Shown here one piece after another: positions 1 through 6,058 of a stretch of DNA of 6,058 bases. The notes beneath the pieces are model-generated. The model saw only the letters and a program-made list of their open reading frames with translations. It made no database searches and was not told the DNA's origin. Positions within the stretch are counted from its first letter, which is position 1. Each line of letters starts with the position of its first letter. The position numbers and the translations under genes are program-made. The DNA is from Bacteroidales bacterium (GTDB lineage Bacteria; Bacteroidota; Bacteroidia; Bacteroidales; Muribaculaceae). The stretch spans positions 1 through 6,058 of the forward strand of contig JAHZGZ010000110.1 in NCBI GenBank assembly GCA_019420545.1, read 5' to 3'.

Positions 1-747
1 GTCGACGCTATCGTTATCGACACGGCCCACGGCCACAGCAAGGGTGTGGTAGGTGTACTGCGCCAGATCAAGGAGACCTTCCCCGAAATTGACGTCGTGG
101 TAGGCAATATCGCAACAGGCGAGGCCGCCAAGTTCCTCGTTGAGAACGGTGCCGACGGTGTGAAGGTAGGTATCGGCCCCGGCTCGATATGCACCACCCG
201 CGTTATCGCCGGTGTGGGCGTTCCCCAGCTTTCGGCTGTATACGATGTAGCCAAGGCCCTCGAAGGCACCGACATACCTTTGATTGCCGACGGCGGTATC
301 CGCTACTCGGGCGATATCGTGAAGGCACTTGCCGCAGGCGCCTACTCGGTGATGCTCGGCGGCATGCTCGCCGGCGTAGAGGAGAGCCCCGGCGACACTA
401 TCATCTATAATGGCCGTAAGTACAAGGCTTACCGCGGCATGGGTTCGCTCGAAGCTATGGAGAAGGGTTCGAAGGATCGCTACTTCCAGGCCGGCGAGAC
501 CGATACCCGCAAGCTCGTGCCGGAAGGTATCGCCGCCCGCGTACCCTTCAAGGGCTCGCTCTACGAGGTGACCTATCAGATGCTCGGCGGTCTGCGTTCG
601 GGTATGGGCTACTGCGGAGCCGCCAATATCGAGAAGCTCCACGAGGCCAAGTTCACCCGCATCACAGCTGCCGGCGTGCTTGAGAGCCATCCCCACGATG
701 TGGCCATCACCAGCGAAGCTCCCAACTACAGCGCTTCTCACCAGTAA
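1..747 (+). CDS. guaB: IMP dehydrogenase, C-terminal half (5' end outside window)
   Basis: This enzyme oxidises IMP to XMP with NAD+, the committed step of GMP synthesis in the cytoplasm. The reading frame is open from base 1, giving 248 residues of a family that is usually about 490; the N-terminal barrel strands and the CBS domains lie upstream. Visible family motifs, numbered in this fragment: DTAHGHS (7-13), the catalytic loop GIGPGSICTTR with the nucleophilic Cys at residue 64 (bases 190-192), ADGGIRYSGD (96-105) and GGMLAG for phosphate binding, YRGMGS, and the mobile flap DRYFQ with the Arg-Tyr dyad at residues 160-161 (bases 478-483), then VPEGIAARVPFKG. All expected active-site pieces of this half are present, so the gene looks functional. 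The in-frame GTG at base 46 is internal and not a start. It has no evident functional link to the genes downstream. Confidence 0.97.
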   Translation, partial: VDAIVIDTAHGHSKGVVGVLRQIKETFPEIDVVVGNIATGEAAKFLVENGADGVKVGIGPGSICTTRVIAGVGVPQLSAVYDVAKALEGTDIPLIADGGIRYSGDIVKALAAGAYSVMLGGMLAGVEESPGDTIIYNGRKYKAYRGMGSLEAMEKGSKDRYFQAGETDTRKLVPEGIAARVPFKGSLYEVTYQMLGGLRSGMGYCGAANIEKLHEAKFTRITAAGVLESHPHDVAITSEAPNYSASHQ

Positions 748-766
748 TGCCGTAATCGGCAGGGTA

Positions 767-804
767 CGGGGAGGGTAATACTTTAATTCTTCCCGATAAC
801 TTTT
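767..804 (+). terminator. possible guaB terminator hairpin
   Basis: Bases 767-775 (CGGGGAGGG) can pair with 787-795 (TTCTTCCCG) in nine pairs, three of them G-U, around an 11-base loop, followed by ATAACTTTT. It starts about 20 bases after the guaB stop, where a terminator would be expected. The T run is interrupted and the stem contains wobbles, so this is tentative. The segment TCCCG (791-795) could instead pair with CGGGA (806-810), which would exclude the first hairpin. Confidence 0.3.
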
Positions 805-843
805 CCGGGACAATCGCCTTTATAAGGCACAGGATTATAATTG

Positions 844-885
844 CAGAGATATAATAAGGAGCTGCGGTTCCGCGTTATATCTCTG
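844..885. repeat. 11-bp perfect inverted repeat with nested hairpin
   Basis: CAGAGATATAA (844-854) is the exact reverse complement of TTATATCTCTG (875-885). Between the arms a small GCG/CGC stem (864-866 with 871-873) closes a GTTC loop, so the transcript could form a long two-part hairpin. No T run follows, so it does not look like a standard intrinsic terminator. It lies 62 bases before the next start codon and could be a leader structure, a protein-binding site, or a factor-assisted transcript end for guaB. The repeat is seen directly; any role is inference. Confidence 0.55.
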
Positions 886-947
886 TTGTATTAACATAAT
901 TAATATAATCGGAATCTATCCAAGTTAACTTTTACATAACCGATATA

Positions 948-2675
948 ATGAATCTACGCAAATCGCTAATTGTACTTGCCCTGGGCATGAGCATCGTGCC
1001 GGCGGCCGATGCCAAGAAGCCGTCGGATCCCGTGCTGATGACCATCGACGGCAAGGATGTGCATCTGAGTGAGTTCAACTATCTTTACGGGAAGAACAAC
1101 ATGCAGCAGCAGTCGCCGGTGGCTGTCGACGAGTATCTCGACATGTTTATCACCTACAAGCTGAAGGTTGCCGACGCGCTTGCAGCAGGTATCGACACTA
1201 CCGCCGCCTTCAAGAAGGAATACGAAGGTTACCGTCTTGATCTCGTGCGCCCCTATCTTACCGACAAGGACGAGGAGGAGCGTCTGATCACCGAGGCTTA
1301 TTCCCACTATCCCGAGGAGGTTGAGGCAAGCCATATAATGGTCGCTCTCGGAAATACCCCCGAGGAGCGCGCCAAAAACAAGGCATTCCTCGACAGCATC
1401 CGCACGGTGGCAGTCGGTGGCGAGGACTTCGCAGCCCTTGCACGCAAATATTCCATCGACCGTTCGGCCTCGCGCAATGGCGGCAGCATGGGCTTCATCG
1501 CTCCTGGCCGTTTCCCTTATTCATTTGAAAAGGCCGCCTACGACACTCCCGAGGGGCAGATCTCACCCGTGATCGAGACCCCCTTCGGATTCCATATCGT
1601 GAAATCCGGCGCACGCCGCGCCGCTTCAGGCGAGGTACTTGCCCAGCATATACTTAAACTTACACAGGGCAAAAGCCCCGAGGATCAGGCAAAGGCCAAG
1701 GCAGAGATCGACTCGATCTACACCCTGCTGAAAAACGGCGCCGACTTCAGCGAACTCGCCACCAAGGAGAGCGAGGATCCCGGATCGGCCCGCAATGGCG
1801 GCATGCTCCCTTGGTTCGGCACGGGCCGCATGGTGCCGGAGTTTGAGAAAGCCGCTTTCGCACTTGCCGACAGCACATTCTCCGAGCCGTTCCAGACCTC
1901 CTACGGCTATCATATCGTGAAGACCCTCGGTCACCGCGGCGTGCCTGCTCTCGAGGAAGTGCGCCAGCAGATCACCGCCATGATGCAGCGCGACGGACGC
2001 GCGCAGATACCTTATCAGAAGAAGATGGAGGAGCTGCGCGCACGTTTCCAGACCCCGCCTGCCGATTCGCTGAGCGAGAACGAGCTTATCGAGAAGGAGA
2101 TCGAGCGTCTGGCGACAGTGGATACCGATTTCGCCAATCTGCTGCGCGAGTACCACGACGGTATGCTCCTCTTCGAGGTAAGCAACCGCAAGATATGGGA
2201 AGGTGCCGCCAAGGATACCGAAGGTATCGAGAAATATTTCGAGGCCCATCGCGCCAACTATTCCCTTACGGAGCCTAAATACAAGGGATATATGATATAT
2301 ACCCCCAACGACTCGATGATGGCCGTGGTGAGCGACTATGTGAAAGCCAACAATATCGACCGCGACTCGATAGGCGTGGTACTCAAGCGCCAGTTTGACA
2401 AGGATGTGCGCATCGAGCGTGTGCTGGCCGCCAAGGGCGACAATAAGGTTGTCGACGCTGTGGCGTTTGGCGGCGAACGTCCTGAACTTCCCGGCAAGTG
2501 GAAGTGCTGTATGGCATGGCAGGGCCATATGATCGAGGCTCCCGAAGAGGCAGCCGACGTGCGCGGAGCCGTCACAACCGACTATCAGGCCGAACTCGAG
2601 CGCCAGTGGGTGGAGCAGCTCAAGGCCACCCACAAGGTAAAGGTCAACAAAAAGGTACTGAAATCGGTGAAGTAA
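948..2675 (+). CDS. exported peptidyl-prolyl cis-trans isomerase with two parvulin domains
   Basis: This 575-residue protein is a predicted periplasmic folding factor that isomerises X-Pro bonds in envelope proteins in transit. Residues 1-22 form a signal peptide (MNLRKS, a hydrophobic core, then a probable cut after AADA); there is no lipobox Cys. Residues 27-115 resemble a SurA/PpiD-type N-terminal chaperone region (TIDGKDVHLSEF). Parvulin domain 1 spans about 124-225 with ASHI (His129), GGSMGF and FGFHIVK (His216). Domain 2 spans about 229-330 with AQHIL (His234), GGMLPWF and YGYHIVK (His322). Both domains keep the two conserved histidines, so both may be catalytic. Residues 380-575 form an unassigned C-terminal region that includes adjacent Cys520-Cys521. 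ATG 948 is chosen because the signal peptide follows directly; no Shine-Dalgarno sequence is visible. The gene ends 72 bases before a strong terminator. It is SurA-like, but the identity with SurA is not certain. Confidence 0.92.
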   Translation: MNLRKSLIVLALGMSIVPAADAKKPSDPVLMTIDGKDVHLSEFNYLYGKNNMQQQSPVAVDEYLDMFITYKLKVADALAAGIDTTAAFKKEYEGYRLDLVRPYLTDKDEEERLITEAYSHYPEEVEASHIMVALGNTPEERAKNKAFLDSIRTVAVGGEDFAALARKYSIDRSASRNGGSMGFIAPGRFPYSFEKAAYDTPEGQISPVIETPFGFHIVKSGARRAASGEVLAQHILKLTQGKSPEDQAKAKAEIDSIYTLLKNGADFSELATKESEDPGSARNGGMLPWFGTGRMVPEFEKAAFALADSTFSEPFQTSYGYHIVKTLGHRGVPALEEVRQQITAMMQRDGRAQIPYQKKMEELRARFQTPPADSLSENELIEKEIERLATVDTDFANLLREYHDGMLLFEVSNRKIWEGAAKDTEGIEKYFEAHRANYSLTEPKYKGYMIYTPNDSMMAVVSDYVKANNIDRDSIGVVLKRQFDKDVRIERVLAAKGDNKVVDAVAFGGERPELPGKWKCCMAWQGHMIEAPEEAADVRGAVTTDYQAELERQWVEQLKATHKVKVNKKVLKSVK

Positions 2676-2747
2676 GCCTGGTGGGAGTCCAACATAAGGA
2701 ACCGCGTTTCAGTCAGCACATTAAAATATCTTAAAAGGTACAATTGG
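2676..2747. other. 3' untranslated region of the parvulin gene
   Basis: This 72-base stretch lies between the parvulin stop codon and the terminator stem. It has an AT-rich second half and no recognisable gene or RNA motif. Confidence 0.5.
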
Positions 2748-2784
2748 CCGGGCTATTTCATCGTTTGATGAAATAGCCCGGTAT
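2748..2784 (+). terminator. strong hairpin terminator after the parvulin gene
   Basis: CCGGGCTATTTCATC (2748-2762) and GATGAAATAGCCCGG (2767-2781) are perfect reverse complements and form a 15-bp stem closed by a GTTT loop. A G-T wobble (2747/2782) can extend it. The bases after it are TATCATTT, a weak T tract. Its position, 72 bases after a stop codon and directly before a promoter, fits an intrinsic or factor-assisted terminator separating two transcription units. Confidence 0.85.
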
Positions 2785-2786
2785 CA

Positions 2787-2820
2787 TTTGAGATTGTTAA
2801 GCGAAAAATTTGTAAATTTG
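2787..2820 (+). promoter_or_regulatory. Bacteroides-type promoter for the lipoprotein-surA-ostA operon
   Basis: The -7 element TAAATTTG (2813-2820) matches the Bacteroidota consensus TAnnTTTG at every fixed position. TTTG at 2787-2790 serves as the -33 element with a 22-base spacer, slightly longer than usual; TTG at 2794-2796 with a 16-base spacer is a poorer alternative. Transcription would begin near 2827, leaving a leader of about 33 bases before ATG 2860. The promoter begins six bases after the terminator stem, as expected for the start of a new unit. Confidence 0.72.
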
Positions 2821-2859
2821 GAGCTTGAATCCGGGAGTATCGCCCCAAGACACTTTACA

Positions 2860-3723
2860 ATGCATAATACGCTCATACGCTTATCGATAATCGTCTGTAT
2901 CGCCGCGCTGTCAGTATCGTGCGGCAACGGTGGTCGTGGCGACAGGCTCCAGACGGGCGAGCTTGTAAGGATAGGGGAGTGGGTGCTTACATCCGCTGAA
3001 GTGCGTGAGGCTATGCCTTACGGACTGACGGGCGAAGACAGCACCTCGTGGTGCAGAAGCTACATTGACAACTGGATAGAGCGCAAATCGGTAGGCATAG
3101 AGGCTGCCCGGAACATCGCCGACACCCGGCGTATCGACCGCATGACCGAGGAGTACCGCAACGACCTGCTGATGCTGGAATACCGGAAGGCGATGGCCGA
3201 ACAGCAGGATGCCGTGAAGTATTCCGACGACACGCTGCGTGCCGAATATGAGCGTACACCCGGTCTGTACCGCACGGTGCAGCCGATGATGCGCGGCATA
3301 TTTCTCTCCGTGGAGAAGAAGCATCCGCGTCTCGGCGATCTGCGGCGCTGGAGCCGCTCATCATCCGCGCAGGATATGGAGAAACTCGAGAAGGAGAGTC
3401 TTGATCCCGATGTCGAGTACATCTACTTCCGCGACCGGTGGATGCCGTGGAGCGATATCGTGGCACGTGTGCCTGGCGGAGTCGACGCCGATCCCCGCAA
3501 ACTGCTCGCCCTTCATCCGGGATTCGAGACCACGGTCGGCGACCGTGTGTACATGCTTGCCGTCAGCGACTATCTGGCGCCCGGCGAGCAGATGCCCTTT
3601 GATCTCGCGCGCGAATCGGTCATTGCCATGCTTCAGGCCGCCGGTGCCGCCGACTACGACCGTCGTCTGCGCCGTGCCCTCGTGGAGCGTGCCTGTGAAA
3701 ACGGCCTTGTAATAACCAAGTAA
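2860..3723 (+). CDS. predicted SurA-related lipoprotein without a clear parvulin domain
   Basis: This is a 287-residue predicted lipoprotein of unproven function. The start is placed at ATG 2860 because it gives a compact lipoprotein signal (MHNTLIRL, a hydrophobic core, then LSVSC with the lipid Cys at residue 21) and lies just after the promoter; a longer frame from TTG 2788 would overlap the promoter and bury the signal. Residues 34-50 (GELVRIGEWVLTSAEVREA) read like the opening of a SurA-type N-terminal domain, followed by charged helices to about residue 130. Where a parvulin domain would follow (about 140-240), the ASHIL, GGxxGxF and GYHI motifs are absent. The last 40 residues (FDLARESVIAMLQ to the end) resemble the closing helix of SurA-like chaperones. 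It lies 34 bases before the SurA-like gene, probably in one operon. A chaperone-only or scaffold role in the periplasm is inference. Confidence 0.85.
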   Translation: MHNTLIRLSIIVCIAALSVSCGNGGRGDRLQTGELVRIGEWVLTSAEVREAMPYGLTGEDSTSWCRSYIDNWIERKSVGIEAARNIADTRRIDRMTEEYRNDLLMLEYRKAMAEQQDAVKYSDDTLRAEYERTPGLYRTVQPMMRGIFLSVEKKHPRLGDLRRWSRSSSAQDMEKLEKESLDPDVEYIYFRDRWMPWSDIVARVPGGVDADPRKLLALHPGFETTVGDRVYMLAVSDYLAPGEQMPFDLARESVIAMLQAAGAADYDRRLRRALVERACENGLVITK

Positions 3724-3732
3724 ACAATATAC

Positions 3733-3746
3733 ATTATATATATAAT
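3733..3746. repeat. 14-base AT palindrome before the surA start
   Basis: ATTATATATATAAT is a perfect palindrome in the 34-base gap between the lipoprotein and SurA genes. An AT-rich, weakly structured leader before the start is normal in Bacteroidota and may aid translation in the absence of a Shine-Dalgarno sequence. No separate promoter is evident here. Confidence 0.4.
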
Positions 3747-3757
3747 CGCTTACAGAA

Positions 3758-5152
3758 GTGAAACTATCAAAGCTAATAATTGCCGGTGCATTCAGCGCCA
3801 TGACCATAATGGCTGTCGCCCAGAACAATATTATTGAAGAGGTGGCATGGTGGATCGGCGACCAGCCTATCTACAAGAGTGAGATAGAGGAAACCTATCA
3901 GACCATGCAGTCGCAGCACAGTGATATCAACGGCGATCCCTATTGTGTGATTCCCGAGCAGCTTGCCGTAGAGAAACTGTTTATTCACCAGGCCGAGATC
4001 GACTCGGTTGAGATTCCCGACAACCAGGTGATGCAGATGGTCGACCAGCAGGTCAACTATCTTATCGCCAACCTCGGCACGCAGCAGAAGGTCGAGGAGT
4101 TCTACCACCGTCCCCTCCCTGAGGTGCGCGAGCAGCTTCGCGACATGATACGCAACCATCAGCTTGTCGAGGAAGTGCAGAGCTCGCTTACCAAGGATGT
4201 CAAGGCCACCCCCAACGACGTGCGCCGCTATTTTGCCTCGCTCTCCAAGGACAGTGTTCCTTTCGTGCCGATGCAGGTCGAGGTACAGATCATGACCCTC
4301 AACCCGGTGATTCCCCGCGAGGAGATCGACGAGGTGAAAGCACGTCTGCGCGACTATGCCGACCGTGTCAACAAGGGTGAAAGCGATTTCAGCACCCTCG
4401 CCATCCTTTACAGCGAGGACGGCAGCAGCCTGCGTGGCGGTGAGCTCGGCTTTATCGGCCGTGCCAATCTCGAGCCTGAATATGCCGCCGTGGCCTTCAA
4501 CCTCAATGATACCAAAAAGGTATCGAAAATCGTCGAGACACAGTTCGGCTACCATATCATACAGCTTATCGAGAAGCGCGGCGACCGTATCAACACGCGC
4601 CATATCCTGCTGCGCCCGAAGGTGTCCGACAAGGATCTGACCGAGGCCGTCAATCGCCTCGATACCGTGCGTCAGGAGATTCTTGCCGAGAAATTCACGT
4701 TTGAGGATGCCGTGCCCTATGTGTCGCAGGACAAGGATACCCACAACAACCGCGGCCAGATGGTCAATCAGGAGAACAATACCACACGCTTCGAGATGGG
4801 CCAGCTCCCGCAGGAGGTGAGCCGCGTGGTGGCTGAAATGAGTGTGGGCGAGATCTCCAAGCCCTTCATCATGAAGGATCCCAAACGCAACCGCGATATC
4901 GTGGCCATGGTAAAGCTCAGCAACCGCATTCAGGGTCATCGCGCCAATATGAGCGACGACTACCAGCTTATAAAAGATCTTTACGAGGCTCAGGCCAAGG
5001 AAAACATCGTGAAGAAGTGGGTCGAGAAGAAGATTGCCGACACATATGTAAAAATCGAGGACGGCTGGCGCGACTGCGAGTTCAAGCATAAGGGCTGGAT
5101 CAAGCAGGGTGCCAACAACGACACCTCAGTATCGTCGTCGGCCAAGGAATAA
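3758..5152 (+). CDS. surA: SurA-like periplasmic chaperone / peptidyl-prolyl isomerase
   Basis: SurA-type proteins bind unfolded outer-membrane proteins in the periplasm and deliver them to the BAM complex. This one has 464 residues, close to the usual SurA length of about 430-450. GTG 3758 is the only start after an in-frame TAA at 3743 that keeps the signal peptide (residues 1-21, probable cut at AVA|QNN). Residues 23-165 form the N-terminal chaperone domain (IGDQPIYKSEI at 33-43). Parvulin domain 1 spans about 174-275 and has LRGGELGFIG and FGYHII (His266), but Gln177 stands where the first catalytic His is expected. Domain 2 spans about 278-390 and has TRHILL (His282), but lacks the GGxxGxF motif and the second His. 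The C-terminus carries GW..C.F..KGW (436-447), which I recall as typical of Bacteroidales homologues. No Shine-Dalgarno sequence is visible. The next gene follows after 24 bases in the same operon. Confidence 0.93.
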   Translation: MKLSKLIIAGAFSAMTIMAVAQNNIIEEVAWWIGDQPIYKSEIEETYQTMQSQHSDINGDPYCVIPEQLAVEKLFIHQAEIDSVEIPDNQVMQMVDQQVNYLIANLGTQQKVEEFYHRPLPEVREQLRDMIRNHQLVEEVQSSLTKDVKATPNDVRRYFASLSKDSVPFVPMQVEVQIMTLNPVIPREEIDEVKARLRDYADRVNKGESDFSTLAILYSEDGSSLRGGELGFIGRANLEPEYAAVAFNLNDTKKVSKIVETQFGYHIIQLIEKRGDRINTRHILLRPKVSDKDLTEAVNRLDTVRQEILAEKFTFEDAVPYVSQDKDTHNNRGQMVNQENNTTRFEMGQLPQEVSRVVAEMSVGEISKPFIMKDPKRNRDIVAMVKLSNRIQGHRANMSDDYQLIKDLYEAQAKENIVKKWVEKKIADTYVKIEDGWRDCEFKHKGWIKQGANNDTSVSSSAKE

Positions 5153-5176
5153 TCCAAAGCATTCATACAGTATCCG

Positions 5177-6058
5177 ATGAGCAGCAATCAGCATCGCGAA
5201 ACTGACAATACAACGTGCAGGTGGCGCCGTGGCCGCTGGGCTGTGGCATGCCTTGTGGCTCTGGGCGTTCCGGCTATACTTTCGGGACATCCCGACGCCC
5301 CGAAAGCGCCGGTGACGGAGCTTCCGCCGGTCAATCCACCCAAGCGTTATGAAATAAAGCCTACCGTACCTACCACCGACCGCCATACGCCCGGAAAAGT
5401 GTTTCTGGAGCGTGCCGACAGGTTGTGGACCGACGACAGCCGCGATAGTGTGGCCTACCAGATACTTGTAGGGAACGTGCAGTTTCGCAAGGATGACATG
5501 TTCATGTATTGCGACAGCGCGCATTTCTACGATCAGGAGGGTAGCTTCGACGCTTTCGGCAATGTAAGGATGGAGCAGGGAGACACGCTCTTTGTCTACG
5601 CCGACGAGCTCAATTACAACAATCTGGAGGAGATGGCCGTGTTCTACGGCAACGGAGTGCAGAAGGTGCGTCTTATCAATAATGAGGTGGAGCTGACGAC
5701 CGATGTGTTCAACTATGACCTCGGGCAGGATCTCGGCTATTATACTAACAGCGGCACTCTGTCGGACACCGCCAATGTGCTTACTTCGGTATACGGCGAG
5801 TACAGCCCCGCTACCAAGGATGCGCAGTTCCGCCTCGACGTCGTGCTCAAGGACAAGGGTGAGCGCGACTTCACCCTCGAGACCGAGGAACTGCTCTACA
5901 ACACCGACAATCATATAGCGCAGATAGTGAAGCCCTCGGTAATCACTACCGACAGCGCCACTGTCTACTCCAGCAATGGCATGTACAACACCGAGGCCGA
6001 TACAACGCGCCTGTATGACCGGTCGCTGATAAAGACGCGCCGCGGCAACACGCTTACC
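5177..6058 (+). CDS. OstA/LptA-like LPS transport protein, N-terminal part (3' end outside window)
   Basis: The frame opens at ATG 5177 and runs without a stop to the window edge (294 residues seen). Residues 16-20 (RRGRW region) and the hydrophobic stretch 21-37 form a signal peptide or membrane anchor. A proline-rich linker follows (about 40-66). From about residue 75 the protein shows beta-rich repeats typical of the OstA/LptA fold: LVGNVQFRKDDMFMYCDSAHFY, then FDAFGNVRMEQGDTLFVYADELNY, then further D-x-L/F-x-Y units (bases about 5464-5640 for the first two). In LptA these strands stack into a groove carrying LPS across the periplasm from LptC to LptD; transfer of that role here is inferred from the family. 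The 24-base gap after surA indicates co-transcription, joining an LPS transport component to an outer-membrane protein chaperone. Bacteroidota OstA-like proteins are often longer than Escherichia coli LptA (185 residues), as here. I give no symbol because orthology with lptA is unproven. Confidence 0.88.
   Translation, partial: MSSNQHRETDNTTCRWRRGRWAVACLVALGVPAILSGHPDAPKAPVTELPPVNPPKRYEIKPTVPTTDRHTPGKVFLERADRLWTDDSRDSVAYQILVGNVQFRKDDMFMYCDSAHFYDQEGSFDAFGNVRMEQGDTLFVYADELNYNNLEEMAVFYGNGVQKVRLINNEVELTTDVFNYDLGQDLGYYTNSGTLSDTANVLTSVYGEYSPATKDAQFRLDVVLKDKGERDFTLETEELLYNTDNHIAQIVKPSVITTDSATVYSSNGMYNTEADTTRLYDRSLIKTRRGNTLT

Larger units (their letters stand above)
748..947. other. 200-base intergenic spacer
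   Basis: I see no gene or recognisable riboswitch here. The spacer is AT-rich compared with its flanks and holds several inverted repeats: the possible terminator at 767-804, a short GCCTT-TAT-AAGGC hairpin at 816-828, and the longer 11-bp repeat at 844-885. The promoter of the parvulin gene presumably lies here, but no convincing TTTG / TAnnTTTG pair at the right spacing is visible. Confidence 0.6.

Noticed and set aside
797..804. TAACTTTT as a -7 element
   Set aside because: The last base differs from TAnnTTTG and no TTTG lies about 20 bases upstream.
886..933. possible promoter for the double-parvulin gene (TTG 886-888 with TATAATCG 904-911, or TAACTTTT 926-933)
   Set aside because: The first has a 15-base spacer and a poor -7 match. 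The second lacks a -33 element and would leave a leader of only a few bases.
1626..2633. 335-codon open frame on the minus strand
   Set aside because: It is antisense to the double-parvulin gene, with no recognisable motif and no promoter.
2498..2734. 78-codon plus-strand frame overlapping the end of the parvulin gene
   Set aside because: Its product is Arg/Gly-rich and lies mostly out of frame within a well-supported gene; there is no start context.
2788..2859. 24-codon N-terminal extension of the lipoprotein from TTG 2788
   Set aside because: It overlaps the promoter elements, uses a rare start and would place the lipoprotein signal in the interior.
3773..5089. 438-codon open frame on the minus strand
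   Set aside because: It lies wholly opposite the SurA-like gene, which has a signal peptide and family motifs. The minus-strand product is Leu/His/Val-rich with no domain, a usual shadow of GC-rich coding DNA.
5126..5914. 262-codon open frame on the minus strand
   Set aside because: It is opposite the OstA-like gene, whose plus-strand frame shows clear repeated OstA motifs and operon spacing.
1..6058. CRISPR array, tRNA/rRNA, insertion sequence, toxin-antitoxin or defence system
   Set aside because: I found no spaced direct repeats, transposase or RNA-gene motifs, and no defence-type proteins; the genes are conserved housekeeping and envelope functions.

Overview
The window comes from a Bacteroidota (most likely Bacteroidales) chromosome. 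The reasons are the gene order, the coding style, a TTTG / TAnnTTTG promoter of the Bacteroides type, the absence of any Shine-Dalgarno sequence before the four visible starts, and protein sequences that read like Bacteroidales SurA and OstA-like families. The coding DNA is GC-rich for the order and the spacers are AT-rich. A gut lineage such as Muribaculaceae is possible, but I cannot fix the family.

Layout, all genes on the + strand: (1) 1-747, the 3' half of guaB (IMP dehydrogenase, purine synthesis). (2) 748-947, a 200-base spacer with inverted repeats and no gene. (3) 948-2675, an exported protein with two intact parvulin (PpiC) prolyl-isomerase domains and an extra C-terminal region. 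(4) 2676-2859, a spacer with a perfect 15-bp terminator hairpin followed at once by a Bacteroides-type promoter. (5) 2860-3723, a small lipoprotein that looks like a SurA relative without a recognisable parvulin domain. (6) 3758-5152, a SurA-like periplasmic chaperone with two partly degenerate parvulin domains. (7) 5177 to the window edge, the N-terminal part of an OstA/LptA-like lipopolysaccharide transport protein.

After guaB, the genes form an outer-membrane biogenesis locus. Three related exported folding factors are followed by an OstA-like protein. In Proteobacteria, SurA helps fold outer-membrane proteins including LptD, and LptA (OstA-like) bridges LPS to LptD, so co-location makes functional sense. 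The terminator and promoter suggest two transcription units: gene 3 with its own terminator, and genes 5-7 as a tightly spaced operon (34- and 24-base gaps).

The locus looks like a normal conserved chromosomal region. I see no mobile element, CRISPR array, RNA gene or defence system. The points most worth a second look are the apparent split of functions among the three folding factors: one with complete catalytic histidines, one with one histidine lost from each domain, and one with no parvulin core.
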